Positions 1 through 11,820 of a stretch of DNA of 64,000 nucleotides are shown here, piece after piece. A program made the translations under genes and the position numbers. The notes beneath the pieces are model-generated. The model made no database searches, was not told where the DNA came from, and saw only the letters and a program-made list of their open reading frames with translations. The stretch is from assembly GCA_039720395.1 (NCBI GenBank), contig CM077823.1, positions 35,794,371-35,858,370 of the forward strand, in the 5' to 3' direction. The number at the start of each line of letters is the position of its first letter. Within the stretch, counting starts at the first letter, position 1. Source of the DNA: Liquidambar formosana. Lineage: Eukaryota; Streptophyta; Magnoliopsida; Saxifragales; Altingiaceae.

Positions 1-722
1 AGTTTTTATTTATTTATTTATTTTTATACTGATGCTGCTGCTACGCTTCTGGTTCTGTATCTAAGTTTGCAATTAATTCTGACTTTGATCTCCTTAAGTT
101 GCCTAAACTATTTTGTGTGAAGCTTGAAAATTTGGTAGATTTTGAGGAAGTGGAACATTGGATTAAAAATATTTTGAAGCACAATTACAGATCGAATAAG
201 TGAAGTGAACTTTTTTGCAGGGGAAAATTTTTTTGAAAAGCAACCTTTCAAGTTAGATGTGGAAATTCAAGATAAGCCTTCAATTCACACATTTCTTTTT
301 TCTTTTCTTCGTTTTTGTTTTTGTTTTTGTTTTTGTTTTTGTTGTTCGTCTTATATTACACCATATGATATTGCTTTAAAATTGAAATTTCCCCTTGCAG
401 GCTAGACGTGGGCAGAACAATCCAGTTTTTAAGGAAAATGCTTTTGTGATGTGCATATAGGAAATGTGCACTTACATCTACATGTATGGATGATGATTCC
501 AAAGTTGTAAGGTGGAAGCACTTATGAATGAACATTTCGAAAAGAAAAAAAAAATAATAATAAGAAGAAGAAGAAAATAATAATATATAATTCTTCCACA
601 AATTTCTTGTAAAGCCACCAGGAGAGGATTGTATACAGAAACCAGATCAAAGATTAAAATCTGATCCCCCTCCTAGTAAAATCATGGTAGTTTTAATTTT
701 TATTATATCATCTTCATAGTTT
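1..722. repeat. Segmental-duplication block, copy 1
   Basis: This block matches 56231-56930 almost base for base by eye. It begins in the T-rich tttattt run and passes through the same landmarks (tgaagcacaattacagatcg, a (ttttg)n run, gatgatgattccaaagttg). Visible differences are mostly microsatellite length and single bases. Similarity stops near 722. More diverged copies of parts of it lie at 44420-44970, 6830-7045 and 47580-47800. No gene is visible; the short ORFs are T-rich or A-rich noise. Confidence 0.8.
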
Positions 723-1089
723 TGCTTGAGAATATTGAACACGTGGTGGTAATATAACAAGCCACATCAGCATGGAGGAGTAGCTACTCCTCCTATGTAA
801 GGAACCAAGTATTGTCCATTCCATTGCCATCGACATTGCCTTTTTTAGGTTTTGGAAGGGTTAACGGCGTCTGCGGCATTAAATGGATTTAATGCCGTAA
901 TAAACTCAATATGAAAATAATAATAATGGGCATCTAGGAAAGTTATGTGCATAAATGAAGGTGTCTTCAGGACTTGAACCTCCACTTAGTATAAACACAT
1001 CAAAATTTATCAGAGAACTTAAGTGGACGTGCCTTGAACTTAAGGACCCATGTAGACAAACTGACATGTCATACACACATTCCTTTTAG
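723..1089. other. Intergenic, no gene seen
   Basis: I see no coding signal or element boundary here. The only structure noted is a short palindrome, gaggagtagctactcctc, near 774-791. Confidence 0.5.
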
Positions 1090-1439
1090 AGGTTATTGTA
1101 CTTTTAAAGCTGGCACCTTTTGAGTATGTACCGAATCCCATTTTACTGAGTGATCTGGAGACAGCCTATTATCTCTTGTGAAGTGACTAGCTTCAACACT
1201 CAGAAAGGTAAGTCTATCAAGAGTGCATCCTGTAACATTCCTATCTACATGATACATATACTTATTAAGAGAAATTAAATTCTCAACCTCTCATAATTCA
1301 CAGGACTCATCTGCAAGGAAACCAACTGCAGGAATTGCACTAACTCATCATAGGAATGGACTCAATTTCATAAATTTAGTGCACACACAATGGTTGTTTC
1401 TTAGCTTGTTTTTCCGATTGAACCTGAGAATTCTCATCA

Positions 1440-1834
1440 GGTTGCGTTCCCACTAAGTACAACTCAATTACAGGCTTTCAGTCCCATTCCCCTCGATGAG
1501 GCTGAGATAAAATATCTCCCAAAACACTTAGTTAAGGGGTCAGCCAAATTCTCCTTAGACTTCACATATTGCATATCAATAATCTCATCATAAATAAAGA
1601 TAAGTCCTTTATCAGATGAATTGGTCTAGATTTCCCATTATAGATCTCAATATATGCTTTAAGCATAGCAGATTGATTATCATAACATATGGTAATTACT
1701 GGTACTGGCTTATTCCATATTGGTACGTCTACCAATAAATTCGTCAGCCATTTTGCTTCCTCTCCCGCGAATGAGAGTTCCATAAACTTAGATTCCATAG
1801 TAGAATGAGCTATACTGCTAAAGTGAAAATCCAT
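1440..1834 (-). pseudogene. Copia RNase H and pol 3' end, remnant
   Basis: The minus-strand reading contains the copia RNase H signatures STMESKFMEL, then GEEAKWL, CYDNQSAM and NGKSRPIHLI, in the usual order for the C-terminal RNase H of copia polyproteins. The acidic residues of the STMESE-type motif and the CDNQ motif are still visible. Reading on below 1562, a degenerate DPLTK box and the usual pol tail (RGMGLK) can be followed to about 1440. Stops show that it is dead. Confidence 0.75.
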
Positions 1835-2134
1835 TTAGTTACGGATGTCCCATCATCTAAAGATGAATTCCATGTTGCATCACTGTACTCTTCAAGTATA
1901 GTAGGAAACCTCCCATAATGCAACCTATGATGCATTGTGCCTTTCAAATATCTTAAAACTTTGCTCAATGCAGTCTAGTGCTCTTTACTAGGATTGCTCG
2001 TGTATTTATTCAGTTTTCCTACTGCATAGGCGATATCTAGCCTTGTGCAGTGCATTGCATGCATAAGATTACCAATAATTTTGATTGTGAGAACGCAATC
2101 CCACTATCAGTTTTGAGTATTTTGATTCCGAGAA

Positions 2135-2530
2135 TTACATAAGCTTCTCCAAGATCCTGCATATCAAAATTTGATGACAAGAACTTATTTGTTTCACTGA
2201 CACACTCAAGATCTGTGCCAAAAATAGCATATGATCATCTGCATAGAGACATATGATTACTTCAGAATTGCCATCAAATTTGCTATAAACGCATACATTT
2301 GCCCCATTTATCTGATAACCATTCTCAAGAAGCGTTCTCCTATATTTCTCATGCCACTGCTTTGGTGCCTGTTTCAGCCCATATAAGTACTTGACTGATT
2401 TGCAAACTTTCTTCTCGTTTATAATCAGAGCAAGACCTTCAAGCTTGCATAAAATAAATTTCTTCTTTAAGTTTCTCATTTTAGGATTGTAGTCTTCACA
2501 TCCATTTGATGAATGATTAGATTATTTACA
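2135..2530 (-). pseudogene. Copia reverse transcriptase, remnant
   Basis: Minus-strand translation shows HQMDVKT, then KKVCKSVKYLYGLKQAPKQW and ICLYADDHMLF. These match the copia reverse transcriptase palm, with YADD in place of the usual YVDD. The frame is open for 114 codons only. The fingers upstream and the RT-RNase H connection downstream are broken. It belongs to the same element as the RNase H remnant about 300 bases away. Confidence 0.75.
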
Positions 2531-2879
2531 GCAACCAAAGATATCATCAACCTGTAAATATTTTATCGACTATACATCGTAGAGAATTGAAAATTCTAAT
2601 TTGTTTTAATTCATGAGTAGGATTGGTATAGATAAAAAATCAAGTATTTCACACCATGAACGACATAAAAATTATGGTTGATAGTTGGATGGAAGCAAAC
2701 ATTTTGATAAAAATCAAAACTCTTTCTCTAGCCCATCTATCAATTAAAAGATTTAACAACGAAATAGCATAACTTCTGTCATCAAAACCACTAAATTTTC
2801 CTTTTATAGTCTAGTCTAGACAATATGTCTGACTCAAACATTTAAAAAACATGCTTATCAAGCAAGTCACCAAATACAA

Positions 2880-3130
2880 GATTCTTCCTGATGTAAAAGA
2901 CATACAAGACTTCTTTAGGAAAAATTATATCTTTTAGAGGTAAACTCAAGTTCAAAGGAGTCTTCCCCACAATTACAGATGAGGAAGTTCCCAAAAGATG
3001 TTCATCTCACCCCCACTAGTTCATAGGTATAGAACATGCTTTTGTCACCACATATGTGAAGGGTGGCACCAGTATCAATCCACTACTTAACATTTCCATT
3101 GACAATAGTAATTTCATTCATGAGAATACT
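2880..3130 (-). pseudogene. Copia protease/gag boundary, remnant
   Basis: Around 3050-3082 the minus strand reads WIDTGATLHIC, the aspartic-protease active-site motif of copia polyproteins (D-T-G/S-A). The following 150 bases resemble the usual stretch ending in IRKNLV, but with stops and at least one frame change. The position upstream of the RT remnant fits one element. Confidence 0.55.
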
Positions 3131-3375
3131 AAACATGTCATCCTGCCTGATAATTTTGTATATGTTGTTCTGGCATCTTATGTATCCAAACAATGGGAAT
3201 TCTTTTCATAATACCAAATGAATTCATATAGTTCAAGTCCGAGAGAAGTAAAGTAACTACAAGACTCGATTATTTTCACATTGATGTAATGGGAGCAAAA
3301 TATCTTTAAAATGAAGCTGCGAGAGTAAATTATCTTTAAATTAAAGCTTCTATAAGAAGACAACTATCTTCAAAT

Positions 3376-4050
3376 TGTTGGAATTAAATCCATGAGATAA
3401 CTTTTAATTGTTGGAATAGTAGCAAAAGAGCATAATAACAGAAATTACGTACCTTGCACCAAATAAAGTTAATCCTGTTCCAGCTAGTAAATAACAAAAT
3501 AAGAATTAATACGAGTTACCTTATATAAAATAAAGTCAATCCCAATCCAGCTAAGAGGCGCGATAACGCTTCTTGAAGATAGTTGGAGCCTCCCATACGT
3601 GCAAGGGATTTTGGCAACTCTATCTTCGGGATTCAACTTAGCTCGGACTCAGATCCGTTCCTCTACGATCTTGCACTAATCGACAGGAATCAAGTACCTT
3701 CAACCTCTTTTCAAGATACCCAATAAAACTTAAAGTAAAATAACATATGTATACTATATAGTAAGGAAGTCAGAAAATGACAACTTTAAGTTAAGTTCTC
3801 TAACACTTCCACAGCTACCCTTTATATAAGGGGATAGGTGGCTTGTAGTAGAAGTAAAGAATCTTTGTCATAATTACAAAGATTCTATCCTATCCAAAAA
3901 GATTTGATCTTATCCTTGCCATAATTACAAAGATTCTAATCTATCCAAGAAGATTTGATCTTATCCAAAAAAATTTGATCTTATCCATAATCTTATCCAT
4001 AACTTGATCTTATCCATAAAATAAAATAATAATTTAAATCATTTCCAACA
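3376..4050 (-). mobile_element. LTR-like segment (possible solo LTR)
   Basis: The segment is bounded by tgttggaa and ttccaaca, the inverted ends expected of a copia LTR. On the minus strand it has a TATA-like box (cttatataaaggg, near 3825) in promoter position. I found no clean target-site duplication, no adjoining primer-binding site and no second copy. It could be a solo LTR inside the decayed copia element or one of that element's own rearranged LTRs. Confidence 0.4.
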
Positions 4051-4252
4051 CTTCCTACCTCCATTGTTAGAGTTAGTCTTGACTGTGACACAGCCACGAG
4101 CCAATGAGAATGAAACGAAGTGTGATTGTGAAACCAAAAAATAATATGGCAATCTCATTTTACTTCATTCTAATTGACTTGTACTTGTAACACCACGCTA
4201 GTTGTATCGTAGTTACATATAAGTTTTTCTCCCATTGTCAATCAGACGATAA

Positions 4253-4270
4253 CTTATGATCTGATGCCAT
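4253..4270 (-). other. Copia primer-binding-site-like sequence
   Basis: The minus strand reads atggcatcagatcataag, close to the tRNA-iMet-complementary site of copia elements (TGGTATCAGA type). It lies upstream of the protease, RT and RNase H remnants, as expected. The upstream LTR end is not clear. Confidence 0.4.
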
Positions 4271-4674
4271 TTTTGGGTTTTTGCACGAGTTGAGGCATTG
4301 GTGTAGTGAGTGCACTTGCTAGCACTTAGATATTGGATTTTATAAATAAAATAAATAAATTTTCATTTCCATTTGAATATGGGATAGAGTGACTGTACTT
4401 AGGCTTTTGTTTTGTTTTGTTTTGTATTTTTTTTTTCTTTTGTTGTTGCGTTAGTACTTGGAGGCTTGGCTTATGCCATTCACTGGAGGACGGCTTAAAA
4501 AAGTAAGCACACTTACGGGGTGGGGGTTAAACTTTTTAGAATCGTTAGACAAACCCAAGTACCCAAACACTCGAGCAGAGGATTGCCGCTCTTAATGGAA
4601 TAAGGTGAAAGGTCCTTTTCATACTTGTCCCACTAAAGATCTAAACTCGACCTAATTTGCTCTACTATCATTTG
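4271..4674. other. Intergenic, no gene seen
   Basis: The only notable content is a T-rich, ttttg-repeated run at about 4403-4445. No coding frame or element end was recognised. Confidence 0.45.
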
Positions 4675-5006
4675 AAAACAAAAAGACATTACATAAAATT
4701 TAGATTTTTGATAATTTTTGGTTTTCAAATTATTCTCCGATGGAATTATGGACTTTATAATTAACCTCTTAATATTTCTTACATACCAACTTAAATTTAT
4801 TTGAAAAATCGACATCCAAATTACAAGAGAGATAGTCCTAAATCCAGAAGAAAATAATTCAGGACACACACACACAAAAAAAATATAATAAAACAAAGAA
4901 ATATAATAATAATAGAGGCACCGATCCAATTCTAGTCACCTGACTCGTTGAGAGATCATCCATTGGAGTGGCAGCATGATCCATTGACTGATATATGCTT
5001 CTTCAA
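4675..5006. repeat. Duplicated 3' flank of BAHD gene (copy A)
   Basis: This stretch parallels 51205-52084, the 3' flank of the intact BAHD gene. Shared landmarks are aaaagacattacataaaatt, aattaacctcttaatatt and gatcatccattggagtggc. Copy A lacks the insertions at 51317-51697 and 51769-51922, so it serves as the empty site for both. Confidence 0.8.
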
Positions 5007-5553
5007 CTAGGAGATGTAGGCTACAATGTTGGGATCTTGTTGAAATTTTAGCATGCTTTCTTCTTTCATACTCACCCATGCTTCAATTCCATCGCCACTT
5101 AACAATATCAGTTCGTAGACCTATACTACTTACCCAGGCGGGCTTTCCCCAACCAAAATCAACCTCATAAAAAGAAAACCTGCACATACTTGTAATCTTA
5201 CAAACATCTACCCCATCTTTATATGTTTCTTCGTGGAACTCTTTGAACGAATCCATCACCATCTTGAGCCCATCATCACCATGCACCGTTTTTACACACT
5301 CTGCCATAGCCGGCCTTTTTTCCCCCATCTTTTAACAGACTCACAAATCATGCAACTCCATCTTATTTTCATCTACCATAAATTGGATGTTGCATATCCT
5401 ATAGAGATTTCCAAAACAATTCTCTGGTATGATTGGAAACATTTTTCACGCAAATTTATCAGATAGGTTAATAGAGAATGCCTCAAGTGCCCATTTTTTG
5501 CTTGAGCGACATTGATGAAAGCCCTCCATATAAGTGCCATCAATACCTACAAC

Positions 5554-6533
5554 TAGGGGTGCAACTTGATTCGGGAAATTCTGAGGACCGAACCGTTCCG
5601 AGCAATTCAGTCCGGTCTGGTCTGGAACAAACAGTGTTAATTTGGTCCTGGACTCGGGATTTTTTTCAAAAACTGAATTTTTTCGGTCCGGGACTCGGTT
5701 TAGGGGGTTTGAGTTCCGGATCGAACCGAATTCCCGAATTATATATATAATAAAACTTTTATGTTTCTGTAAAGTTATGTATTTTTTATAATATATAATA
5801 TAATGATCTAATATTATATAGAGCGAGGCTATTGCCACCACATAAAGTATTCAAAACCCCCCATTAGTTTATACTTTTTGAGGTTTTATGAAAAATATAA
5901 AAGGTTTTTATGAAAACTAATAGCATTGTTCATTAGAAAACATCATTCTGAACAACTTTGTAGAAGAAATTTTTTCCAAAATCTATCGTTTAAGCAAACT
6001 TTTTAGCCATTTATAATCTCTATTTCATTTTCCATGAAAATTTGCCAAAATGTCTACTTAAATGACAGATTTTGGAAAAACTTTCTTCTACAAAGTTGTC
6101 CGAAATGATGTTTTCTAGTAGACTATGTGATTAGTTTTCATAAATTTTTTATATATTTTTCATAAAACCTTAAAAATGTAAATTAAATGGGGGGCTTCGA
6201 GTATTTTATGTAGTGGCAATAGCCTGGCCCTATTATATATTATTCATGGTCAAAATTTTTTTTATGTTACCAAAAAAAAATACAAATAAAAACTGGGAAT
6301 TCGGGAATTCAGTTCGGTCCAGAACTCATATTTTATAAAAAATACATTTTATTGAAAAATACAAACAAAAACCGAGTTCCGAATAGTCTTGAATCAAGAA
6401 AACTCGGTCCGAGACCAATTCGATCCAAGCCTAAATCGGTCCGGTTTCGGTACATGATTTAGGTCTCGAATAACTTCGGTCCAGGACAAAAATGCCCCTG
6501 TCCTAGACTGTCCTGTACAGAGTTGCACCCCTA
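5554..6533. mobile_element. Non-autonomous hAT element in BAHD pseudogene A
   Basis: The ends are taggggtgcaact and its inverse agttgcaccccta, flanked by an exact 8-bp duplication, cctacaac (5546-5553 and 6534-6541). Eight-base duplications and TAGGGGTG termini fit the hAT superfamily. The interior is a degenerate foldback rich in ggtccgg/ccggacc-like words, with no transposase. The intact paralogue near 52632-52655 shows the uninterrupted sequence. A second element is nested at 5821-6230. Confidence 0.9.
5821..6230. mobile_element. Foldback MITE, MULE-like, nested in hAT
   Basis: The ends gagcgaggctattgccacc and ggtggcaatagcctggccc-like inverse arms bracket a 410-bp foldback with AT-rich arms (aaccttttatatttttcat type). 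The flanks carry a 9-bp duplication, tattatata, at 5812-5820 and 6231-6239. A 9-bp duplication points to Mutator-like transposition. Related members lie at 27575-27930, 30665-30906, 51317-51697, and as the ends of 29731-32099. Confidence 0.85.
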
Positions 6534-6829
6534 CCTACAACCGGGTAACACCCACCGTACCCCTGCTTTGGCTTTGTCTTTGAGGGATAATATTGTTGTC
6601 CCATTAAACACAATTCTCTTTGTAACGTACTTGGCTCCGTCATGCTTGAAAGGCGCAGGCTTGACCCATGAATAGGCCATGATAAATATTCAGGCAAGAA
6701 AGCGGCCGTGTCAAATGCCATGAAGGATAAATATTCAGGCTTGGTCATCTTATCCTGTTCAGGTCCACATTCTATCAAATACCATGAATGATATATTTTT
6801 AAGTCGATAAATATTTGTACATGCACATA

Positions 6830-7045
6830 AGCAATTGCTGTGTGCAAATGTGTATATATATCTACATATATGGATGATGATTCCAAAGTTTGAGGTGAAA
6901 ACTCCTATGAACGAAATTTTGGAAAAGGAAAAAAAAAAAAAAATAATGATATTAATTTTCCCACGAAGTTCTTGAAAGATAACCAGGATTGCTTATAGAA
7001 AGCAGCTCAAAGATTAAACTCTAACCCCCTCCCTGTAAAACCAAG
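6830..7045. repeat. Segmental-duplication block fragment
   Basis: This corresponds to about 480-700 and 56695-56905 (shared gatgatgattccaaagtt, an A-run, and the ctccctgtaaaa-like end). It continues at 21771 after the 14.7-kb retrotransposon. The paralogue tcaaatcatggtagcttt at 56884-56901 is the empty site for that insertion. Confidence 0.75.
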
Positions 7046-7648
7046 TGTGTGAGAATATCTCTAAACCGAGGTCCCAACTCGGGATAGAGAGTTCCGACCT
7101 AAAACACTGACACGTGACAAAGGTAATTCAACCAAGCCCGTTACAGCGCACATAATCTCCCAACTTGGGGCCTTATGTTCATCTCGGGACACCTGTCCTA
7201 TGACTCACACTACAATCCAAATCTTACTACAGTCCAAAACTGTTACAGCAGCTGTAATTCCTGACACACCGGTCACTAGAAACCATGGTTCCTTGCCTAA
7301 CCACGATCAACAAACCATGGTCAGATAGTTATTGGCAAACCATGGTAAGATTTGACCTAACCAAGGCAGTTACCTAACCTCACATGGTCAGTCCGTACAG
7401 GTGGGTATAAAAAGAATACGATACAGCCAAATGAGGTAAGCTACAGTACCCTAATCCACTGAAATTCATCTTCTTCCTTGCCTCTTTCTCCCTAAATAGT
7501 TTCTGACTTAAGTTTTGGAGAGGGTTTGGCCAAAACCCACCTTGGCCTACCATCTGACTCTCTTTCCAAGCTTGTGATTGCAAGTCCAAGCGCGAAGGCA
7601 AGCTCCTTCATCAACATCTAGTTCGGGGAATAGTTTTTATCCCGTATA
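7046..7648 (+). repeat. 5' LTR of Tat-type element
   Basis: The LTR is 603 bp, from tgtgtgagaatatctct to tttttatcccgtata. It pairs with 21164-21765, with scattered substitutions and a 1-bp length difference. The 3' end reads TA rather than the usual CA. A TATA-like gtataaaaag (about 7405-7414) could start the genomic transcript. The element also contains many ccatggt-type short repeats at 7280-7345. Confidence 0.9.
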
Positions 7649-7650
7649 AT

Positions 7651-7670
7651 TTGGCGCCGTCTATAGGAAC
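7651..7670 (+). other. Primer-binding site
   Basis: ttggcgccgtctataggaac lies two bases after the 5' LTR. The tggcgcc core is the usual minus-strand primer site of plant Ty3/gypsy elements of this group; the exact tRNA partner was not checked. Confidence 0.75.
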
Positions 7671-8462
7671 CATCGCGATAAGATGGCTACTCCACCTCCG
7701 CCCACCTATGGGCGAACAAGATCTGGAGCAAACTTTACTTGCGTAGACCAAGCAGTTGGAGGCGATGTTGGGAAGCGAGCATAAACCCAGCCTTCACAGG
7801 CAAACCCACCATTACCTCCGGTGGGAACCAGTTAGCTTCCCTCGATTTAGCAGCATCAAATCTCCCCGGAGATGTCTGTTGTTCTCCACTCTCTCGATGA
7901 CCAGCTTGTCCTGAAGGCTGCGTTTGATACGGCCTTGACAAACAACCCTAACCCAGCAGCGGTGGTGGAACTGGTTGCAACTATGCAATCGGAGATTCAA
8001 TCGGTGCAGCTCGCAAAACTGACTACAGAGCAGAACTACCACCGCTACCTCTAGCGAACTTTTGCCCCTCGCAGAGTTAATGTTGTCGCTGAGGAGGCTA
8101 GCCAAACCAGTCCACTCCATCGCACTTGGCACCAGGAAAGCTCACCTAGACCTGGAGCCTCGCACCACCATCACTGTAGCAGGCGCGATAATAAGCCACG
8201 GTTAACTGGCCCAGAACAAAGGCACTCAGGAAGGGGGGATAGACAGCACTACGAGTTAGTGCAAAGATCCCCTGAGTGCAGTTCTAGGCATTCAGGTCAC
8301 TGTCGAAGATGGAGCAAAGACCATCGTAGACCTGGTGCTTAAGTGGGTTCTAGGAATGAAACTCACAGGGACGAAAGACGACACCATAGGTCTCGGTCTC
8401 CTGAAAGAAGAGTGGAAAGGAGTACTGGGAGAACAAGCAGAAAACATTCTCAGTCACCCAGG

Positions 8463-11400
8463 TGTAGACACCCCATTTTCACCCCCATAAGATCATGATA
8501 TCATTTGGTTAGGTTTAGAAGCATTTAGGAGTCCCTAAGCCTTAAAGGACAATTTTGCCCTTTTAAGCCTTAGGAGAATAGGTCATCATTGCATGCATAT
8601 TTTTGTCTCTTTGTTGAGTCCCATCACTTGCATTTAGTTTCTAGGGTCATTTTAGATATGTGTGTCAAATTTGGTTCAATTCCAGATAGGTTTGGATAAC
8701 TAATTAGAACTTTTGCGACTTAAAGGGCAATTTCGTCTTTTATTTCGTATATTTTTCAATTGGCTTCCAAATTTGTTCCAGAATGTTCCATTGAGCTTAG
8801 AATGATGAAATGAGTCTAATTGAAGTGCCAATTTAATTTATTGATAGGTTTGGGATTGGTTCACCACATTACCCTATGGTTAATTGACCTTTTTTTGGGT
8901 AATTGCCTCATGAAAACCCATCCACCTGACCGTGGTCAGGGATTCTTGGTTCAAGAATATTCTAGGCTTATTCTACATTGAATCCTTGAAATTTTGGCTT
9001 TTGAATCACTTAAATCGGAGTTAAGATGAAGAATTTGTGTTCGTTTGAAGTTCGGAGTCCAAATCGAGCTAGAATTCCAAAATTTTTGGATTCTTCTTGG
9101 GTGACCGGTTGGGCTCAACCGGTTGGACCGATTCACCCCAACCGGTCACCCGAGCCCTTCGTCCTGATTTATCTCTCTTTGAATTTTTGACGAAATGGGA
9201 CTCTACCACTCTGAATTTCAGCATTCTAAAGGACTTCTAAGCCTATTGGGAGGTGGTTTTGAGTTGTTTAACATTCATGGGATTTAATTACAGCCCTAGA
9301 TTGATTTTATGGTGAATTAATCTCAAACATTGGTTCATATGGTTGGTTGGTTATAAATAGAGGCTCATTCATCAGCATAAGGGACTTTTGGCTTATTTGA
9401 CACTTCATATTCATAAGAGAGAGAGGGACCACGAGTTTGTACACACCCATATCACTTGGAGGAGGCTTTCTACTACAATTTCAAAGGAGAACTAGAAAGA
9501 AACCAAGCCAAAAAGAAGGAAGAACGCAGCGAAGACCCTTACTTTGTTGTAAGTTTCCTTTGCATTCTTTTACGATTCCTTCTTCTTCTACTCCATTCTC
9601 TGCATAATTATGGATTAATATTGATTTAGGAATCATATATACTCTATATTTTAGAGTGTATATGATTCAAATATGATGAGAATACATGTTAGTGGAATAG
9701 GATTGTGAATTGTTTTCTGTTAGGATAGTTTCTCCTTTAAGGATAGAGGTACGTTTTGCATAAAAAATCAATTGATGTGTTTAGGCCGTTTTCTCTTCAT
9801 GGTTCAATTATATGCATAATGTTAAGCATCTTTTGTATAGGACACTTGCTGTATAAGCCTCGTCTTCATAGGTGTATGGATGATTATCCTTTTCGAGGAT
9901 AATTATCGTCCTTAGAGGGTAAGGTTGTACATGGGTGCTTTCTGGAGTGTGTTTAAGTGCGCTGTGAGTTTCTTTGCATTCTTAGGTATATATTTTACGT
10001 AGGATATGTGAAGAAACCATTCATATGGAGTGATTTCTATGTAAAATTATCTTCGGATAGTTTTATTTAAGAAAGCTCGCCGTAAAGATGATTATTTCAC
10101 ATTCTTACATAAAATACTTACCTAAGGCATCATGGTAGATTTTCTTTTCATGTTTAAGATTGTCATATGATATTTTCATCATGGTAATGCCTATTTAGCA
10201 TGTTTTTGATAGTTTTGTGCATGTTAGGGTGTTTAGAGCATATAGGAGCATATTAGGATTTTGTTTCTCTTTTGATTTTTGTTGTTTGCATGAGTATTAA
10301 GTCATTATATGCATGTTTAGTATTCTGTCCAGACTTGAATTAGGTCTTCTAATGATGATTTGAGCATGAGTATGGTTGATTTGAGCTTAATAATTGCCTT
10401 AGAGAATACATAAGGTAATTAATTGGTGATTTCCCGATGTTTCGGGATGATTTGAGCATATAGGAGCATATAGGATTGAGTTTTTCTTTTGATTTTTGTT
10501 ATTTGCATGAGTGTTAGGTCATTATATGCATATTTAGTATTCTGTCCAGATTTGAATTAGGTCTTCTAATGATGATTTGAGCATGAATATGGTTGGTTTG
10601 AGCTTAATAATTGCCCTATAGAATACATAGGGTGATTAATTGGTGTTTTCTCGATGTTTCGGGATAATTTGCATATGGTAAGTAGTTCATGGTAAGTCTT
10701 TTGTGAATTGTTCTCTTCTCCCCCCTTGGGTTATTGTCTTTACTTTGAATTAGAAGTCCTAAGTTTTCAACTCTCTCAAAATTCTATTTTAATTAGAGTT
10801 CTATCTCTTTTAGAATTCTACTTTTCTTAAAATTCTGTTTTAATTAGAGTTCTATCTCTTTTAGAATTCTACTTTTCTCAAACTTCTTCTTGGATAAGAG
10901 TTCTATCTCTTTTCGAATCCTATCTTTTCTCAAATTCCTTTTTTGGAAATCCTTCTTCTTTTAAAACTCTTCTTTTCTTTTAATGGAAACTTAGGGTTTA
11001 TAGTTCATTGTAAAGAGAGTAACCCCTTCTCAATCGAACTACGTGGACTTTGATCCTTATATCTTTGTATGTAAGGTACGTAGGCGCTCATTTGATGTTC
11101 AAGTCTGCCCTAGGATACTAAGTATCCTAGGTTTTCTTTTTCTTTCCTTCTATTTCTTTCTACCCATTTGTCCATCACATATATGCTAGTGGAGTAGGAT
11201 GGACCCATGCTTGTTCATTTATCCATCACATATTTGTTAATGGATAGGATGGATTTGTTTGCTTATTCATTTATCTATCACATATTTGCTAGTGGATAGG
11301 ATGGACTTGTTTGCTCATTCTCTCTATCTCTTACTTGCTTTCCATATCTCTCATACTTGTTCATGGATTTTTACATACTTTATGGATGTTTATTGCTTTA

Positions 11401-11820
11401 TGGATGTTCATGAATGAATGCGATTGGTTTATGGATGATTCTTTACATATGCATGGTGACTAATTAGGAAGTGATTGAAATAGCCCATATAAATTCAAAG
11501 ACCCATTTTGGGGCGATGTGGGTGCCTATAGGATGTTTCCTAGAACCTTCCCACATCGTAACTTAGTCTCCGAATCCTCTCTTGTTTTGATTAGACCTGC
11601 TTTTCCTTGATCGGAGTCATGTTGTTTGTTTTCAAAGGTTTTCTTTAAAAACTTTTTTATGGTTTTCCTCTTTTCCTAAAAATGAGGTGGCGACTCCTTA
11701 TTTGTTTTGTTTTTGTGAACCTTTTAAAAACCATATTTTTATTAATTTAAATCTCTACAAGTCTTTTTAAAAGAAGGGTTCTTTCCTTCCTCTTCTCCGG
11801 ATCGAAACCCGTGGTTCACA
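8463..11820 (+). mobile_element. 3.36-kb solo LTR inserted in gag
   Basis: The segment starts tgtagacaccccattttc, ends cccgtggttcaca, and is flanked by a 5-bp duplication, ccagg (8458-8462 and 11821-11825). It has no coding capacity. A ggttataaatag TATA-like box lies near 9349, and the tggcgactcc word near the 3' end (about 11689) is common in long LTRs of Ogre/Retand-like gypsy elements. The host gag frame is exactly continuous across it. A solo LTR made by LTR-LTR recombination is the simplest reading; the subfamily is my inference. Confidence 0.82.
10232..11330 (+). repeat. Tandem repeats inside the solo LTR
   Basis: There are three sets. A unit of about 220 bp beginning gagcatataggagcata occurs at about 10232 and again at 10452. 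Units of about 63 bp containing agagttctatctctttt occur at about 10760-10910. Three units of about 60 bp containing catcacatat.tgctagtgga occur at about 11168-11320. Confidence 0.75.

Larger units (their letters stand above)
1090..4270 (-). mobile_element. Decayed Ty1/copia retrotransposon
   Basis: Read on the minus strand, the order from high to low coordinate is a primer-binding-site-like sequence (4253-4270), a protease scrap (about 2880-3130), reverse transcriptase (2135-2530) and RNase H (1440-1834). This is the copia order. All coding parts carry stops and frameshifts, integrase is not recognisable, and an LTR-like piece (3376-4050) sits in the 5' half. I could not find a matching pair of LTRs, so the outer limits are approximate. 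Confidence 0.65.
5007..6716 (-). pseudogene. BAHD acyltransferase pseudogene A (truncated, split by hAT)
   Basis: The minus strand encodes the C-terminal half of a BAHD acyltransferase, clearly related to the intact gene at 52085-53377. [14 protein letters not shown] (DFGWG at 5146-5160) and the C-terminal QQDPNI..AYIS with its TAG stop at 5007-5009 are present. A deletion just before GDGIEAWVS breaks the frame. The coding sequence is interrupted at codons matching RLEVL by an hAT element with its 8-bp target duplication, and resumes at 6542. Past about 6716 (near residue 188 of the intact protein) homology ends, so the N-terminal half with the catalytic HXXXD motif is missing. It cannot make a working enzyme. 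Confidence 0.85.

Noticed and set aside
3376..4050. Treating this as a proven solo LTR
   Set aside because: The inverted ends are good, but the flanks caaat and cttcc do not match, and no second LTR was found. It is kept as low confidence only.
10232..11330. Regularly spaced repeats considered as a CRISPR-like array
   Set aside because: The repeats are long, contiguous and diverged with no unique spacers, in a plant LTR.
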